Shown piece by piece: positions 25,515-35,172 of a stretch of DNA of 64,000 bases. The translations under genes were made by a program, and so were the position numbers. This DNA comes from Cupriavidus lacunae (GTDB taxonomy: Bacteria; Pseudomonadota; Gammaproteobacteria; Burkholderiales; Burkholderiaceae), in contig NZ_QKWJ01000021.1 of the NCBI RefSeq assembly GCF_003353055.1, positions 1 to 64,000 on the forward strand. Direction: 5' to 3'. Numbering within the stretch: the stretch's first letter is position 1; each line of letters begins with the position of its first letter. The notes under the pieces were generated by a model. It was given only the letters and a program-made list of their open reading frames with translations. It was not told the origin of the DNA and ran no database searches.

Positions 25515-25608
25515 AATACGCTATCGTAAGTTGCATCAAGAAACTTTTGCGGAATTTGCCCAGCAATGCCGCTAATCGGCGGCCAGTTGTGCCGCGAAGG
25601 ACTCTCAA

Positions 25609-26802
25609 ATGGATAGACGTCTTATCGTCCTCGCCAGCGGCATGTTTGCGATCGGCACGGACAGCTTTGTTGTTGCCGGCGTGCTGTCGCAGGTCTCCGC
25701 CTCGCTCGGCATATCCGTGGCGCTGGCCGGGCAGATGGTCACGCTCTATGCGATGAGCTATGCGTTGCTGTCGCCAGTGATCGCCGCCGCAGCGGCCCAC
25801 TGGCCGCGCAAGCGGTTGCTGCTCGCCGGCCTTGCCGTGTTCGTGGTGGGCAATGTGGTGACGGCCCTGGCGCCGAACATCGAGCTCGTGCTGGCCAGCC
25901 GCCTAATCGCGGGCCTTGGCGCGGCTATGTTCAGTCCGACCGCGACGGCCGCAGGAGCGTCGCTGGTACCGCCAGAGCAGCGTGGGCGGGCACTTGCAAT
26001 CGTGATCGGTGGGCTGTCCAGCGCGACGGCTTTAGGCGCGCCGCTGGGCACCTTCATCGGCGGCGCGCTGGACTGGCGTGCGACGATGTGGTTCGTGGCC
26101 GCCGTCGGCACATTGGCCGGCCTGGGCGTGGCCTGGCGCCTGCCGGAGATCCCGACACCGCCGGCGGTCAGCCTGTCGCGCCGTCTCGCGCCGCTGGCCG
26201 ATTCCCGAGTATTGCTGACTCTGCTGACTACGTGGCTGGTCTATGCGGGCTTGTTCCTCGTCTACACCTACATTGGCCTGAGCTTTGATCGGGCCACCGG
26301 CGGCGACTCGCGCGTGCTGGCAGGCCTGCTGCTGCTTTGGGGCGTGGCGGCGACTGCCGGCAACCTTGCCGCCGGACGGCTGACCGATCGCTACGGCAGC
26401 CGCCGCATCATCAACGTTGCCATCGCCGCGCTGGTCATCGACTTCGCGTTGTTGCCCCTGACGTCGGCATCGCTGGTGAGCGCCGTTCCCGCACTTATTG
26501 TCTGGGGCGTGTGTGGCTGGGGTGTGCTGGTCCCGCAGCAGCACCGGCTCATCAGCATCACACCGGCCGCCGCGCCGCTGCTGATGGGGCTGAATTCGGC
26601 GGCAATCTACGTTGGCGTATCGATGTCAGGCGTCATCGGCGGCGCGGCCATCACGTGGTTCGATCGTCATGCCCTCGGCCTCGCGGGGGCGGTCTTCCTG
26701 ACGGTGGCGCTGTTCGTCGCCGAACGGGCGCGACAGCGGATCGTGCGGCCGGAAGTGCAGCCAGCCGCGGTGGTCGCCGCAACATCCGGCACTACGCGCT
26801 GA
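25609..26802 (+). CDS. MFS transporter, DHA1 type
   Basis: A 397-residue, 12-helix exporter of the AraJ/CmlA-like DHA1 group. The first helix contains RLIVLASGMFAIGTDSFVVA, the first loop has AAAAAHWPRKRLLLAG with the conserved basic residues, and helix 5 includes SATALGAPLGTFIGGALDWR (motif C of exporters). The second half has AAGRLTDRYGSRRIINVAI. It starts close to the HxlR operator and precedes the RND genes by about 50 bases, so the four genes may form one operon. Likely substrates are small hydrophobic toxic compounds. Confidence 0.9.
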   Translation: MDRRLIVLASGMFAIGTDSFVVAGVLSQVSASLGISVALAGQMVTLYAMSYALLSPVIAAAAAHWPRKRLLLAGLAVFVVGNVVTALAPNIELVLASRLIAGLGAAMFSPTATAAGASLVPPEQRGRALAIVIGGLSSATALGAPLGTFIGGALDWRATMWFVAAVGTLAGLGVAWRLPEIPTPPAVSLSRRLAPLADSRVLLTLLTTWLVYAGLFLVYTYIGLSFDRATGGDSRVLAGLLLLWGVAATAGNLAAGRLTDRYGSRRIINVAIAALVIDFALLPLTSASLVSAVPALIVWGVCGWGVLVPQQHRLISITPAAAPLLMGLNSAAIYVGVSMSGVIGGAAITWFDRHALGLAGAVFLTVALFVAERARQRIVRPEVQPAAVVAATSGTTR

Positions 26803-26854
26803 AGACCGAGGTATCTGACGGGCGTGCGTGGTGCCCAGTCGGCTCGAATCTCCG

Positions 26855-28096
26855 ATGAATCAACTGATGGATTGGCAGCAGAGCATGGCAGAGAAACAGA
26901 ACGGCCTCGCCCCTGGGCGGCGTTGGCTTTTGGCAGGTGGGGTACTGATCGTGTCGACCGGCACATTGGTCGCAACGATGGCATTGAAGGACACGCGCGC
27001 AGCGACGTCCCCGGCGACCGCCGCGCCCGAGGTCTTCGTGAAGACACTGGTGCCTGAGAACGTGCGCATCTGGGCGAACTTTTCCGGCCGCCTCAGCGCG
27101 GTGGACGAGGCGCTGGTCCGGCCCGAAGTGGGCGGAAAAATCGTGGAAGTCCGCGTGCGCGACGGGCAAACAGTGAAGGCAGGCGATGTAATGTTCGTGA
27201 TCGACCCGCGTCCCTACGAGGCCGCCGTGGCCCGCGCCCGCGCCGACCTGGCTTCGGCCCGTGCGCGCGCCGAATTCGCGGCCGCCGAGCGTGAGCGTGC
27301 CAGGGGCCTGATCGACGCCGAAGCGATCCCGCTGAGCCTGCACGACCAGCGTACCAACGAAGACCGCATGGCCAAGGCAGCGGTGCTGGCGGCCGAGGCC
27401 ACGTTGCGGCAGGCAGACATTAATCTCGACTACGCCAACGTCAAGGCTCCGATCGGCGGCCGTATCAGCCGCGCGGAAGTCACCCTCGGCAACCTCGTCC
27501 AGCCCGGCGCCAATGCGCCTGTGCTGACCCGCATCGTGTCGAACAACGGCATCTATGCCGACTTCGATGTCGACGAGCAGGCCTATGTTCAGTCGATCCG
27601 CCGGCATGCCGGGACGCACAACGAGGAGCAGCACATCCCGGTGGAAATGCGCGTGCAGGGCGACACGGAGCGGATCTACCAGGGCGTGATCTACACGTTC
27701 GACAACAAGATCGACTCCCGCAGCGGCACGATCCGCGCGCGGGCGAGGTTCGAGAACCGCGACGGGGCGCTCGTTCCGGGCATGTTCGTCTCGATCGGGC
27801 TGGCCGGCAGTGACGCCGCGTCCGCGCTGGTGGTGCCGGACGTGGCCCTCGGCAGCGACCAGAGCAAGAGATTCGTGTATGTGGTGGGCCGGGACAACAA
27901 GGTGGCCTATCGGGAAGTCGCGCTCGGTGCAGGCCTCGACGGCAGGCATGTGGTAACGAGTGGACTCAAGCCCGGCGAGCGCGTAGTCGCGCGCGGGTTG
28001 CAGTTCGTGAAGCCCGAGGTGACGGTCATGCCGAAGGAACTGGCCGAAGGCGAAGTGAAGACTGCCGCCGCGACCGCAGCACGCGGGGCGGAGTAG
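26855..28096 (+). CDS. RND efflux periplasmic adaptor
   Basis: A membrane-fusion protein of about 413 residues. The N-terminus has a signal-anchor (RRWLLAGGVLIVSTGTLVAT). VRPEVGGKIVEVRVRDGQTV is the lipoyl half-motif, followed by a helical hairpin rich in Ala and Glu, then ADINLDYANVKAPIGGRIS, the second lipoyl half. The beta-barrel and membrane-proximal domains follow, with RSGTIRARARFENRDGALV. This is the AcrA/MexE layout. The start is uncertain (26828, 26855 or 26885). It links the inner-membrane pump encoded next (4 bases later) with the outer-membrane channel. Confidence 0.9.
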   Translation: MNQLMDWQQSMAEKQNGLAPGRRWLLAGGVLIVSTGTLVATMALKDTRAATSPATAAPEVFVKTLVPENVRIWANFSGRLSAVDEALVRPEVGGKIVEVRVRDGQTVKAGDVMFVIDPRPYEAAVARARADLASARARAEFAAAERERARGLIDAEAIPLSLHDQRTNEDRMAKAAVLAAEATLRQADINLDYANVKAPIGGRISRAEVTLGNLVQPGANAPVLTRIVSNNGIYADFDVDEQAYVQSIRRHAGTHNEEQHIPVEMRVQGDTERIYQGVIYTFDNKIDSRSGTIRARARFENRDGALVPGMFVSIGLAGSDAASALVVPDVALGSDQSKRFVYVVGRDNKVAYREVALGAGLDGRHVVTSGLKPGERVVARGLQFVKPEVTVMPKELAEGEVKTAAATAARGAE

Positions 28097-28100
28097 TCTC

Positions 28101-31100
28101 ATGAATCTGTCGAAGTTCTTTGTCGACCGCCCGAACTTCGCGGCGGTCATCTCGATACTTATCTTTCTTGCCGGTGTGCTGGCCATTCCGAAGCTGCCAA
28201 TTTCCGAGTATCCGGAAGTCGTGCCGCCGTCGGTGGTCGTGCGCGCGCAATTCCCCGGCGCTAACCCCAAGGTCATTGCCGAAACCGTGGCTACGCCGCT
28301 GGAGGAGCAAATCAACGGCGTCGAGAACATGCTGTACATGTCCTCGCAGGCGGCCAGCGACGGCGTGTTGACGCTTACGGTCACGTTCAAGCTTGGCACG
28401 GACCCAGACCTCGCCACGCAACTGGTGCAGAACCGCGTCAACGAGGCGCTCCCGCGCCTGCCCGAGGTGACCCGGCAGCTCGGCGTCAGCACGGTCAAGA
28501 GTTCGCCGGACCTGACGATGGTCGTCCACCTGATCTCCCCGTCGGACCGCTATGACAATCTCTACCTGCGCAACTACGCGCTGCTGAACGTCAAGGACGA
28601 ACTGTCCAAGATTCCGGGCATCGGCCAGATCAAGCTGTACGGCTCGGGCAACTATGCGATGCGCATCTGGCTCAATCCGCAGAAGATTGCCGAGCGCGAT
28701 ATGAATCCCGACGAGGTAGTAGCCGCGATCCGCAAGCAGAACATCCAGGTGGCGGCTGGCGTAGTGGGCGGGCCGCCGTACAAGGACAACGTCGAGATCC
28801 AGTTGCCCGTGAACGTGCAGGGTCGCCTGGCCGACGTGGACCAGTTCGAGAATATCATCGTCAAGCGAGAGGGGGGCGCGGTCACCTACCTCAAGGACGT
28901 AGCTCGCGTGGAGCTGGGCGCGAGCGAGTACGCCTTGCGTGCGCTGCTGGAAAACAAGCAGGCGCTGGCGATGGTGATCTTTCAGACCCCGGGCGCGAAC
29001 GCCATCGATATCTCGAACAACGTTCGCGCCAAGATGACCGAACTGAACAAGCGCTTCCCGGATGGCCTGGAGTACCGCATTGCCTATGACCCGACCACGT
29101 TCGTGCGCGATTCGATCAAGGCAGTCATCCATACGCTGCTCGAAGCCATCGTGCTGGTGGTGCTGGTGGTGATCGTCTTCCTGCAGACCTGGCGCGCGGC
29201 CATCATTCCGCTGCTGGCAGTGCCGGTGTCGGTAATCGGCACGTTCGCGGTGATGCTTGGTTTTGGCTTCTCGATCAATGCACTGTCGCTGTTCGGGTTA
29301 GTGCTGGCGATTGGCATCGTCGTGGATGACGCAATCGTGGTGGTCGAGAACGTCGAGCGGAACATTGCCACGGGCCTGCGGCCACGCGAAGCCACCATCA
29401 AGGCGATGAAAGAGGTGACGGGGCCGATCATCGCCATTGCGCTGGTACTTTGCGCCGTCTTCGTGCCCATCGCGTTCATCAGCGGCCTCACCGGTCAGTT
29501 CTATCGCCAGTTCGCGCTGACCATCGCGATCTCGACCGTGATCTCGGCGTTCAATTCGTTGACTTTGTCACCGGCGCTCTCCGCCTTGCTGCTGCGCTCG
29601 CACGACGCGCCCAAGGATGCGCTGACGCGCCTGATGGACCGATGGCTAGGTGGCTTCTTCATTCGCTTCAACCGGGTGTTCAGGCGGGGAGGGGAGTTCT
29701 ACGGCGGCGGCGTGAAGCGAGCGCTGCAGCACAAGCGCGGGTCCATGGTGTTCTACGCGGCGCTGCTGGCGGCCACGGTGCTTGGCTTCGCCCGCGTGCC
29801 GGCCGGCTTCGTGCCGATCCAGGACAAGGGCTACCTGGTCAACCTGGTTCGCTTGCCGGAAGGCGCAACGCTGGATCGCACGGAAGCCGTGGTCCGTCAG
29901 ATGGGCGATGTGGCATTGAAGGCGCCAGGCGTCAACACCGCCGTGCAGTTGCCGGGGCTGTCAATTAACGGGTTCATCAACAGCCCATCTTCTGCCGTGG
30001 TATTCGTCGGTGAACAGTCGTTTGAGGAACTCCGCAAGCAGGGGACGTCGGGGCCGGCGATGGCGGGCAGCCTGCAAAAGCAATTCGCGTCGATCCGCGA
30101 TGCCTTCATCGCCGTCTTCCCGCCGCCGCCCGTGCAAGGGCTCGGCAACACCGGAGGCTTCAAGCTGCAGATCGAGGATCGTGGCGACACCGGGTATCTG
30201 GCGTTGAGCAACGTGGTGAACACAGTGCTGGAAAAGGCGCGCAAGGCGCCCGAGCTGGCCGGTGTGTATACCAACTACAACGTCTCCACGCCGCAGCTCT
30301 ATGCAGACGTGGACCGTACCCGGGCCGCGCAGCTTGGTGTGGATGTGGATGATGTGTTCAAGACCATGCAGATCTATCTTGGCTCGCTCTACGTGAACGA
30401 CTTCAACAAGTTCGGCCGCACGTACCAGGTGATCGCGCAAGGCGACAAGGACTTCCGTTCGAAGCGCGATGACATCCTCGGCCTGAAGGTACGCAACGTC
30501 GAAGGCAAGATGGTGCCGCTGGGCGCCGTGGTGACGCTTAGCGAGACCAGCGGCCCCGACAACGCCTCGCGCTACAACGCCTACCGCTCCGCGGACATCA
30601 ATGGCCGTCCGGCCCCTGGCTACTCGACGGGGCAGGCGCAGGCGGCCATCACGCGCATCCTGAACGACACGCTGCCGGGCGACATGGCGTTCGAATGGAC
30701 CGAGCTGGCCTACCAGCAGATCCTGGCCGGCAACACCGCGCTGATCGTGTTCCCGATCTGCATCTTGCTGGTGTTCCTGGTGCTCACCGCGCAGTACGAA
30801 AGCCCGTTCGTGCCACTTGCGATCATCCTGATCGTGCCGATGTGCCTGTTCTCGGCGATCGCGGGGGTCTGGCTGACAGGAGGGGAAAACAACCTCTTTA
30901 CGCAGATAGGCTTCTTCGTGCTGATAGGACTGGCCTGCAAGAACGCGATCCTGATATGCGAGTTCGCCCGCGAACTGGAGATGCACGGCAAGGGTACGCT
31001 GGCGGCGGCCATCGAGGCCGCACACCTTCGCCTGCGACCGATTCTGATGACGTCGATCGCCTTCATCATGGGGGTGCTCCCGCTGGTGCTGTCGCACGGT

Positions 31101-31265
31101 GCCGGCGCCGAGATGCGCCACGCGATGGGCGTGGCAGTGTTCTTCGGCATGATCGGCGTCACGTTCTTCGGCCTGTTCCTGACGCCAGTCTTCTATGTCC
31201 TGATCCGGAACCTGGAAAAGCGCCTCACGCGAAAGGAAAAGGTACAGCAGCATGTTGAAGCTTGA
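28101..31265 (+). CDS. RND efflux pump inner-membrane transporter, MexF-like
   Basis: A 1054-residue HAE1-type pump. It begins with NLSKFFVDRPNFAAVISILI and PISEYPEVVPPSVVV, both typical. Transmembrane helix 4 carries the proton-relay pair in GIVVDDAIVVVENVERN. The two halves each have a large periplasmic loop, and the C-terminal part includes FFVLIGLACKNAILICEFAR and TPVFYVLIRNLEKR. Similarity of these segments is greatest to the MexF/BpeF type, whose substrates include chloramphenicol, trimethoprim and aromatic solvents. It follows the adaptor directly and overlaps the outer-membrane gene by 14 bases. Confidence 0.95.
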   Translation: MNLSKFFVDRPNFAAVISILIFLAGVLAIPKLPISEYPEVVPPSVVVRAQFPGANPKVIAETVATPLEEQINGVENMLYMSSQAASDGVLTLTVTFKLGTDPDLATQLVQNRVNEALPRLPEVTRQLGVSTVKSSPDLTMVVHLISPSDRYDNLYLRNYALLNVKDELSKIPGIGQIKLYGSGNYAMRIWLNPQKIAERDMNPDEVVAAIRKQNIQVAAGVVGGPPYKDNVEIQLPVNVQGRLADVDQFENIIVKREGGAVTYLKDVARVELGASEYALRALLENKQALAMVIFQTPGANAIDISNNVRAKMTELNKRFPDGLEYRIAYDPTTFVRDSIKAVIHTLLEAIVLVVLVVIVFLQTWRAAIIPLLAVPVSVIGTFAVMLGFGFSINALSLFGLVLAIGIVVDDAIVVVENVERNIATGLRPREATIKAMKEVTGPIIAIALVLCAVFVPIAFISGLTGQFYRQFALTIAISTVISAFNSLTLSPALSALLLRSHDAPKDALTRLMDRWLGGFFIRFNRVFRRGGEFYGGGVKRALQHKRGSMVFYAALLAATVLGFARVPAGFVPIQDKGYLVNLVRLPEGATLDRTEAVVRQMGDVALKAPGVNTAVQLPGLSINGFINSPSSAVVFVGEQSFEELRKQGTSGPAMAGSLQKQFASIRDAFIAVFPPPPVQGLGNTGGFKLQIEDRGDTGYLALSNVVNTVLEKARKAPELAGVYTNYNVSTPQLYADVDRTRAAQLGVDVDDVFKTMQIYLGSLYVNDFNKFGRTYQVIAQGDKDFRSKRDDILGLKVRNVEGKMVPLGAVVTLSETSGPDNASRYNAYRSADINGRPAPGYSTGQAQAAITRILNDTLPGDMAFEWTELAYQQILAGNTALIVFPICILLVFLVLTAQYESPFVPLAIILIVPMCLFSAIAGVWLTGGENNLFTQIGFFVLIGLACKNAILICEFARELEMHGKGTLAAAIEAAHLRLRPILMTSIAFIMGVLPLVLSHGAGAEMRHAMGVAVFFGMIGVTFFGLFLTPVFYVLIRNLEKRLTRKEKVQQHVEA

Positions 31266-32667
31266 ACGATTGACTGCGTCCGTTCTTGCCGCCGCGACAG
31301 CTTTCGTGGCCGGTTGCACGAGCCCTGTGGGGCCCCAAGACCCCGGTGTCGACGTCGCGCCGCACTGGCAGACGCTGGCGCCCACACCGACGAACGCCGA
31401 CCTGATCGTCAGCCACGATGACGCGCAGGTCCTCCAGAAATGGTGGTCTCACTTCCACGATCCTGCGCTGGACGCGTTGGTTCGTGAGGCGATTTCCGGC
31501 AACAAGTCGCTGGCGATTGCGCGGGCACGGGTGAAGGAGGCACGGGCAGCGCGGGTGCAGGCGCAATCGGCGTTGGTGCCGGAAGTGAACGCCGTGGTGA
31601 GCAGCGAGCGCGGCAATCGCGGGCTGCTGACTAACGACAAGTCGGTCACGGTGAACCAGGTCGCGCTGTCTGCGGCATGGGAATTGGACCTGTTCGGTCG
31701 CAATCAGGCTCGCACGGCACAGGCCACGGCCATCCTGCAATCGACTGAGGCCAGCGAGCAGGCCGTGCGCGTGGCGCTACTGGCCGAGGTGGCGCGCACC
31801 TACTTCGAGTTGCGCAACCTGGACCGGCAGATCGAACTGACGGAGAGCAATCTCGAGACGCAACAGCGGACGCTGAAGCTGGTGGAAGCCCAGCAGCGCG
31901 GCGCGCTGGTGAGCAACTTCGACGTGCAGCGCGCGGCCGCGCAGACATCGACGACCGAATCGCGCGTACCGTCGCTCCGGGCAGCGCGGGACGCCGCAGC
32001 TAACCGGCTGTCCGCGCTGATCGGTCGGACGCCGGGCAACCTGCAGGAGGTGGCCGCAGCGCCGCAGCCGCCGCTCGACGGGCGTATCGTAGTTTCGGCC
32101 CCGGCCTCAGTGATTGCCACGCGGCCGGATGTGCGGGTGGCGGAGCGACGCTTCGCCGCTTCGATCTCCGCGCGAAAGGCGGCGGTAGCAGAACTGTTCC
32201 CGAACATCTCGCTAACCGCGCTGTTTGGCGTGCAGGACGCCACGCCGTTCTCCTCAACGCCGTGGGGGATCGGCATCGGGCTGGTGCAGCCGGTGCTGAA
32301 CTTTGGTCGCATCCGCTCACAGATTGACGCTGCCGATGCGCGGCAGACGCAAGCCTTCCTGGCATACCAGCAGGCAGTGCTCGATGCATTGGAGGATATG
32401 GAAAGCGCGATATCGGCCTACCTGAACGAGCAGTCGAGAAACGCGTCGCTCGCAGCGGGTGTGGCCCAGAATCGGCGCGCGGCCGAACTGGCGCGAGCGC
32501 AGTACCGTTTCGGTTATGTGGGCTTGCTGGACGTGCTGGTGGCCGAACGTGATCTTCTCGACGCGGAGTCGCGGCGGGCTACGTCGGATGCGAGCCTGCG
32601 GACGAACCTCGTGCGAATTTTCGCTGCTGCGGGCGGCGGTTGGGAGGTTGAAGAAGAAGCCCACTAG
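31252..32667 (+). CDS. RND outer-membrane channel lipoprotein (OprM/NodT type)
   Basis: A 471-residue TolC-like factor. The N-terminus SVLAAATAFVAGCTSPVG holds a lipobox (VAGC) for acylation. The two repeated coiled-coil and beta-strand halves are visible in LAIARARVKEARAARVQAQS, WELDLFGRNQARTAQATA, ATRPDVRVAERRFAASISAR and YRFGYVGLLDVLVAERDLL, the last being diagnostic of the OprM group. It completes the tripartite pump with the preceding two genes. The start lies within the end of the pump gene. Confidence 0.93.
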   Translation: MLKLERLTASVLAAATAFVAGCTSPVGPQDPGVDVAPHWQTLAPTPTNADLIVSHDDAQVLQKWWSHFHDPALDALVREAISGNKSLAIARARVKEARAARVQAQSALVPEVNAVVSSERGNRGLLTNDKSVTVNQVALSAAWELDLFGRNQARTAQATAILQSTEASEQAVRVALLAEVARTYFELRNLDRQIELTESNLETQQRTLKLVEAQQRGALVSNFDVQRAAAQTSTTESRVPSLRAARDAAANRLSALIGRTPGNLQEVAAAPQPPLDGRIVVSAPASVIATRPDVRVAERRFAASISARKAAVAELFPNISLTALFGVQDATPFSSTPWGIGIGLVQPVLNFGRIRSQIDAADARQTQAFLAYQQAVLDALEDMESAISAYLNEQSRNASLAAGVAQNRRAAELARAQYRFGYVGLLDVLVAERDLLDAESRRATSDASLRTNLVRIFAAAGGGWEVEEEAH

Positions 32668-33327
32668 ACTCTTGGGCCAGCGGTCACCGTTCCCGGCGCA
32701 GGGTCCAGGACCTGGAAGTAATGCGATATCTGACGCAGATGTTCGTCCGCCCAGCCCATGACTACCTGAATGACGCGTTGTGCAATTGTCTGAGCGTCAA
32801 GTGCTCGGGAACGAGGACGCGTCGCCAAACCGGTGGGCTCAGGCCGCGCAGAGCAAACAGATTCGGGCTGGCGTTCGCTCTCGGCGTCATTGTGGGCAGG
32901 AGCCTTCTGCGCTGTCTCCCCGATCTTTCTCGATCTCCGCTCGAATTCTGCTTCGGCAGCATTGGGTACGTCCTCCACCGCAGTCATCCTTCAGATCGAG
33001 CATGGCATGGGGGCTCGCCGGCCATTCCGGTGCCGGCGGCGTTCGTTGCGGGGGTGAGTGGACGACGCCCGATCATACTCCAGCGCTGGCGCCCACTGCC
33101 ACACGAGCAAACCTTGGCGCCCTGACGCGTCTGCGTCCCGACAGCCTCGGGAAATGCCCCTCCTGCGCCATCGCGCGCGCCGCGCCTCACAGGGCGGCAT
33201 TGTCCACGTTTGCCGAACCCTGCGTACAACCCGTGATGGCTGCCCAATCGGTATCTGCCGTCATAAGCTGTTGCACAGGAGCGGCTATGCGCTGTTTCCA
33301 CATGTCTATTTCAAACTGGAGAGGACA
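32668..33327. other. 660-base region without an assignable gene
   Basis: The region lies between the RND operon and the ring-cleavage dioxygenase gene. Several long frames exist on both strands, as expected at this GC content, but none has a clear start and recognisable motif. A minus-strand frame ending at 32664 contains AQRVIQVVMGWADEHLRQIS, which reads like protein but is not recognised. The last 60 bases hold the promoter and a GGAGAGG ribosome site for the dioxygenase. Confidence 0.4.
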
Positions 33328-34278
33328 ATGTTAATGCTCAAGGGATTTCATCATCTGACCCTCGGCGTAAGGCACGCACAGGAGGATGTGGACTTCTACG
33401 TCAAGCTGCTCGGGCAGAGCCTCGTGAAGAAGACCGTGCTTCTCGACGGCGAGGATCCCATCTACCACCTTTACTATGGCAACGCGAATGGCGATCCAGG
33501 GACCCTGGTGACGTCGTTCCCGTTCCGTCAGCGGGGCGTCATGGCGCGTCCGGGATCGGGCCAGGTGCGGGTCATCAACTACTCGGTTCCCAAGGGCTCG
33601 CTCGAATTCTGGCGCAGCCGCTTCGATGCCATGGACGTGCCGTATGACAGCGAGATCGTCGAGCGCTTCGGAGAGCGCCGCCAGCGGCTCCAGCATCCGT
33701 GCGGCATCGAGTTCGATCTCGTCGAAACGGATCGCGATTCGCGTCCGGCTTGCGTGGCCAGCGATATCCCCGAAGCCCATGCCATCCGCGGCGTCCACAG
33801 CATCACGCTGTCGCTGCGGGAAGTCGCCGAATCGATCCGCTTCATGAGCGAAGCGATCGGTTTCCGGAACGCAGGCCAGGAGGGAGCCTACTACCGCTTC
33901 GAGACGTACAACGGCGGCCCGGGCATGATCGTCGAGTTCCTGCATGAGCCGGACCGGCACCAGGGTTCGTCGATCTACGGCGAAGGCACGGTCCACCATG
34001 TGGCCTTCGCGGTGGACAACGTGGAGCAGCAGGCGATCCTGAAGGAGAGAATGTTTGCCCTGGGTTACATCGATACGTCCGAATCGGTGCACCGCAACTA
34101 CTTCCGCTCGATGTACTTCAAGATGCCCGGCGGCGTGATGTTCGAGGCGACCACCACCGACATCGGCTTCGCGATCGATGAAGAGCCCGGCCATTTTGGC
34201 GAGGAGTTCCAGCTCCCGCCGTGGCTGGCGGATCGCAAGGACGAGCTGCTGGGCCGGCTCGAGCCCATCTCTGTATGA
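33328..34278 (+). CDS. Hydroquinone ring-cleaving dioxygenase, PcpA/LinE type
   Basis: A 316-residue vicinal-oxygen-chelate dioxygenase, starting at ATG 33328 after GGAGAGG. Two VOC halves are seen, beginning KGFHHLTLGVRHAQEDVDFY and RGVHSITLSLREVAESIRFM. His8, His224 (TVHHVAF) and Glu273 (GVMFEATT) have exactly the spacing of the Fe ligands His11, His227 and Glu276 of PcpA. Other matches to LinE/PcpA are LGQSLVKKTVLLDGEDPIYH and YFRSMYFKMPGGVMFEA. These enzymes cleave hydroquinone or chlorohydroquinones to acyl chlorides or hydroxymuconic semialdehyde. Its stop overlaps the flavodoxin-like gene. Nearby LinD-like and maleylacetate-reductase-like genes support this role; the MhqO family is a less specific alternative. 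Confidence 0.88.
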   Translation: MLMLKGFHHLTLGVRHAQEDVDFYVKLLGQSLVKKTVLLDGEDPIYHLYYGNANGDPGTLVTSFPFRQRGVMARPGSGQVRVINYSVPKGSLEFWRSRFDAMDVPYDSEIVERFGERRQRLQHPCGIEFDLVETDRDSRPACVASDIPEAHAIRGVHSITLSLREVAESIRFMSEAIGFRNAGQEGAYYRFETYNGGPGMIVEFLHEPDRHQGSSIYGEGTVHHVAFAVDNVEQQAILKERMFALGYIDTSESVHRNYFRSMYFKMPGGVMFEATTTDIGFAIDEEPGHFGEEFQLPPWLADRKDELLGRLEPISV

Positions 34279-34922
34279 CGTTGCCGGGGATCACCATGCA
34301 AAAACCGAAAGTACTGATTGTCTTCTACTCACGAAACAGCTCCACGGAGATGCTGGCCAAGGCTGTCGCCGAGGGGGCCCTCGAGGCTGGCGCAGAAGTC
34401 CGCATGCGGCGTGTGCGGGAGGTTGTCGGCCCCGACGTCATGCGGCAGGCGCCGGGCTGGCTCGAGAACGCCACGGAGATGAACGCGAAATACGAGGCGC
34501 CGACCGAAGCCGATGCCGAGTGGGCTGATGCCATCGTGTTCGGCACGCCGACGCGGTTCGGGTCGATCTCGGCCGAACTCAAGGCGTATATCGACGGGCT
34601 CGGCGGCCTCTGGTTCGCGGGAAAACTGAATGGCAAGGTGGGCTCGGTCTTCGGCACGACGTCCTCGCGCCACGGCGGCAACGAAGCCACCCTGCTGGCG
34701 ACCTACGCGCCGATGGCGCACCTCGGCCTGATCATCGTGCCGCTGGGCTACGCCGACGCGGCGATGTTCAAGGCCGGTACCCCGTACGGCGCGACTCACG
34801 TCTCGCAGCGTGACGCCGTGAAGCCCGACGAAGATCACCTGGCGGTTGCTCGGTTCCAGGGCCGCAGGGTGACGACCGTCACCCGCGCCTTGCAGGTCCA
34901 GCCGCAGCCCGTGGCAGCCTGA
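34275..34922 (+). CDS. WrbA-like flavodoxin-fold NAD(P)H:quinone reductase
   Basis: A flavodoxin-fold protein of 215 residues. The FMN phosphate loop is KVLIVFYSRNSSTEMLAKAV, and the second flavin-binding segment is IVFGTPTRFGSISAELKAYI, both typical of WrbA. YAPMAHLGLIIVPLGYAD and TPYGATHVSQRDAVKPDEDH are also WrbA-like. The ATG at 34275 overlaps the dioxygenase stop (ATGA); an ATG at 34296 gives a more usual N-terminus. Such enzymes reduce quinones to hydroquinones by two electrons. In this operon it would keep the ring-cleavage substrate reduced. A strong terminator follows. Confidence 0.88.
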   Translation: MTLPGITMQKPKVLIVFYSRNSSTEMLAKAVAEGALEAGAEVRMRRVREVVGPDVMRQAPGWLENATEMNAKYEAPTEADAEWADAIVFGTPTRFGSISAELKAYIDGLGGLWFAGKLNGKVGSVFGTTSSRHGGNEATLLATYAPMAHLGLIIVPLGYADAAMFKAGTPYGATHVSQRDAVKPDEDHLAVARFQGRRVTTVTRALQVQPQPVAA

Positions 34923-34940
34923 AAGCAAAAGCCTGATGGT

Positions 34941-34978
34941 AAAAAAGGGCGGAGACTCGCAGTCTCCGCCCTTTTTTT
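34941..34978 (+). terminator. Rho-independent terminator after the dioxygenase/quinone reductase operon
   Basis: A perfect 11-bp stem (GGGCGGAGACT, 34947-34957, pairing with 34961-34971), CGC loop and seven T. The A-run before the stem allows function in the opposite direction too, for the convergent gene at 35173. A nearly identical hairpin lies at 43295-43323. Confidence 0.9.
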
Positions 34979-35172
34979 GCACTGGCACAGGCCGGTGACA
35001 CGATGGCATGGCAATCACTCAGGCCGGCGCCGTCTTCATGCAGCTTCCCGTGGCATCAATGCTCGCGCGACAGGCGGCAACAAGTCCTGCGTCCCCGGCA
35101 TGATTGACGATCATGGACGCGAGCACCGCAATCTTGTGATCGTAGACGCTTGCCATGACCGTCCTGAGCGTG

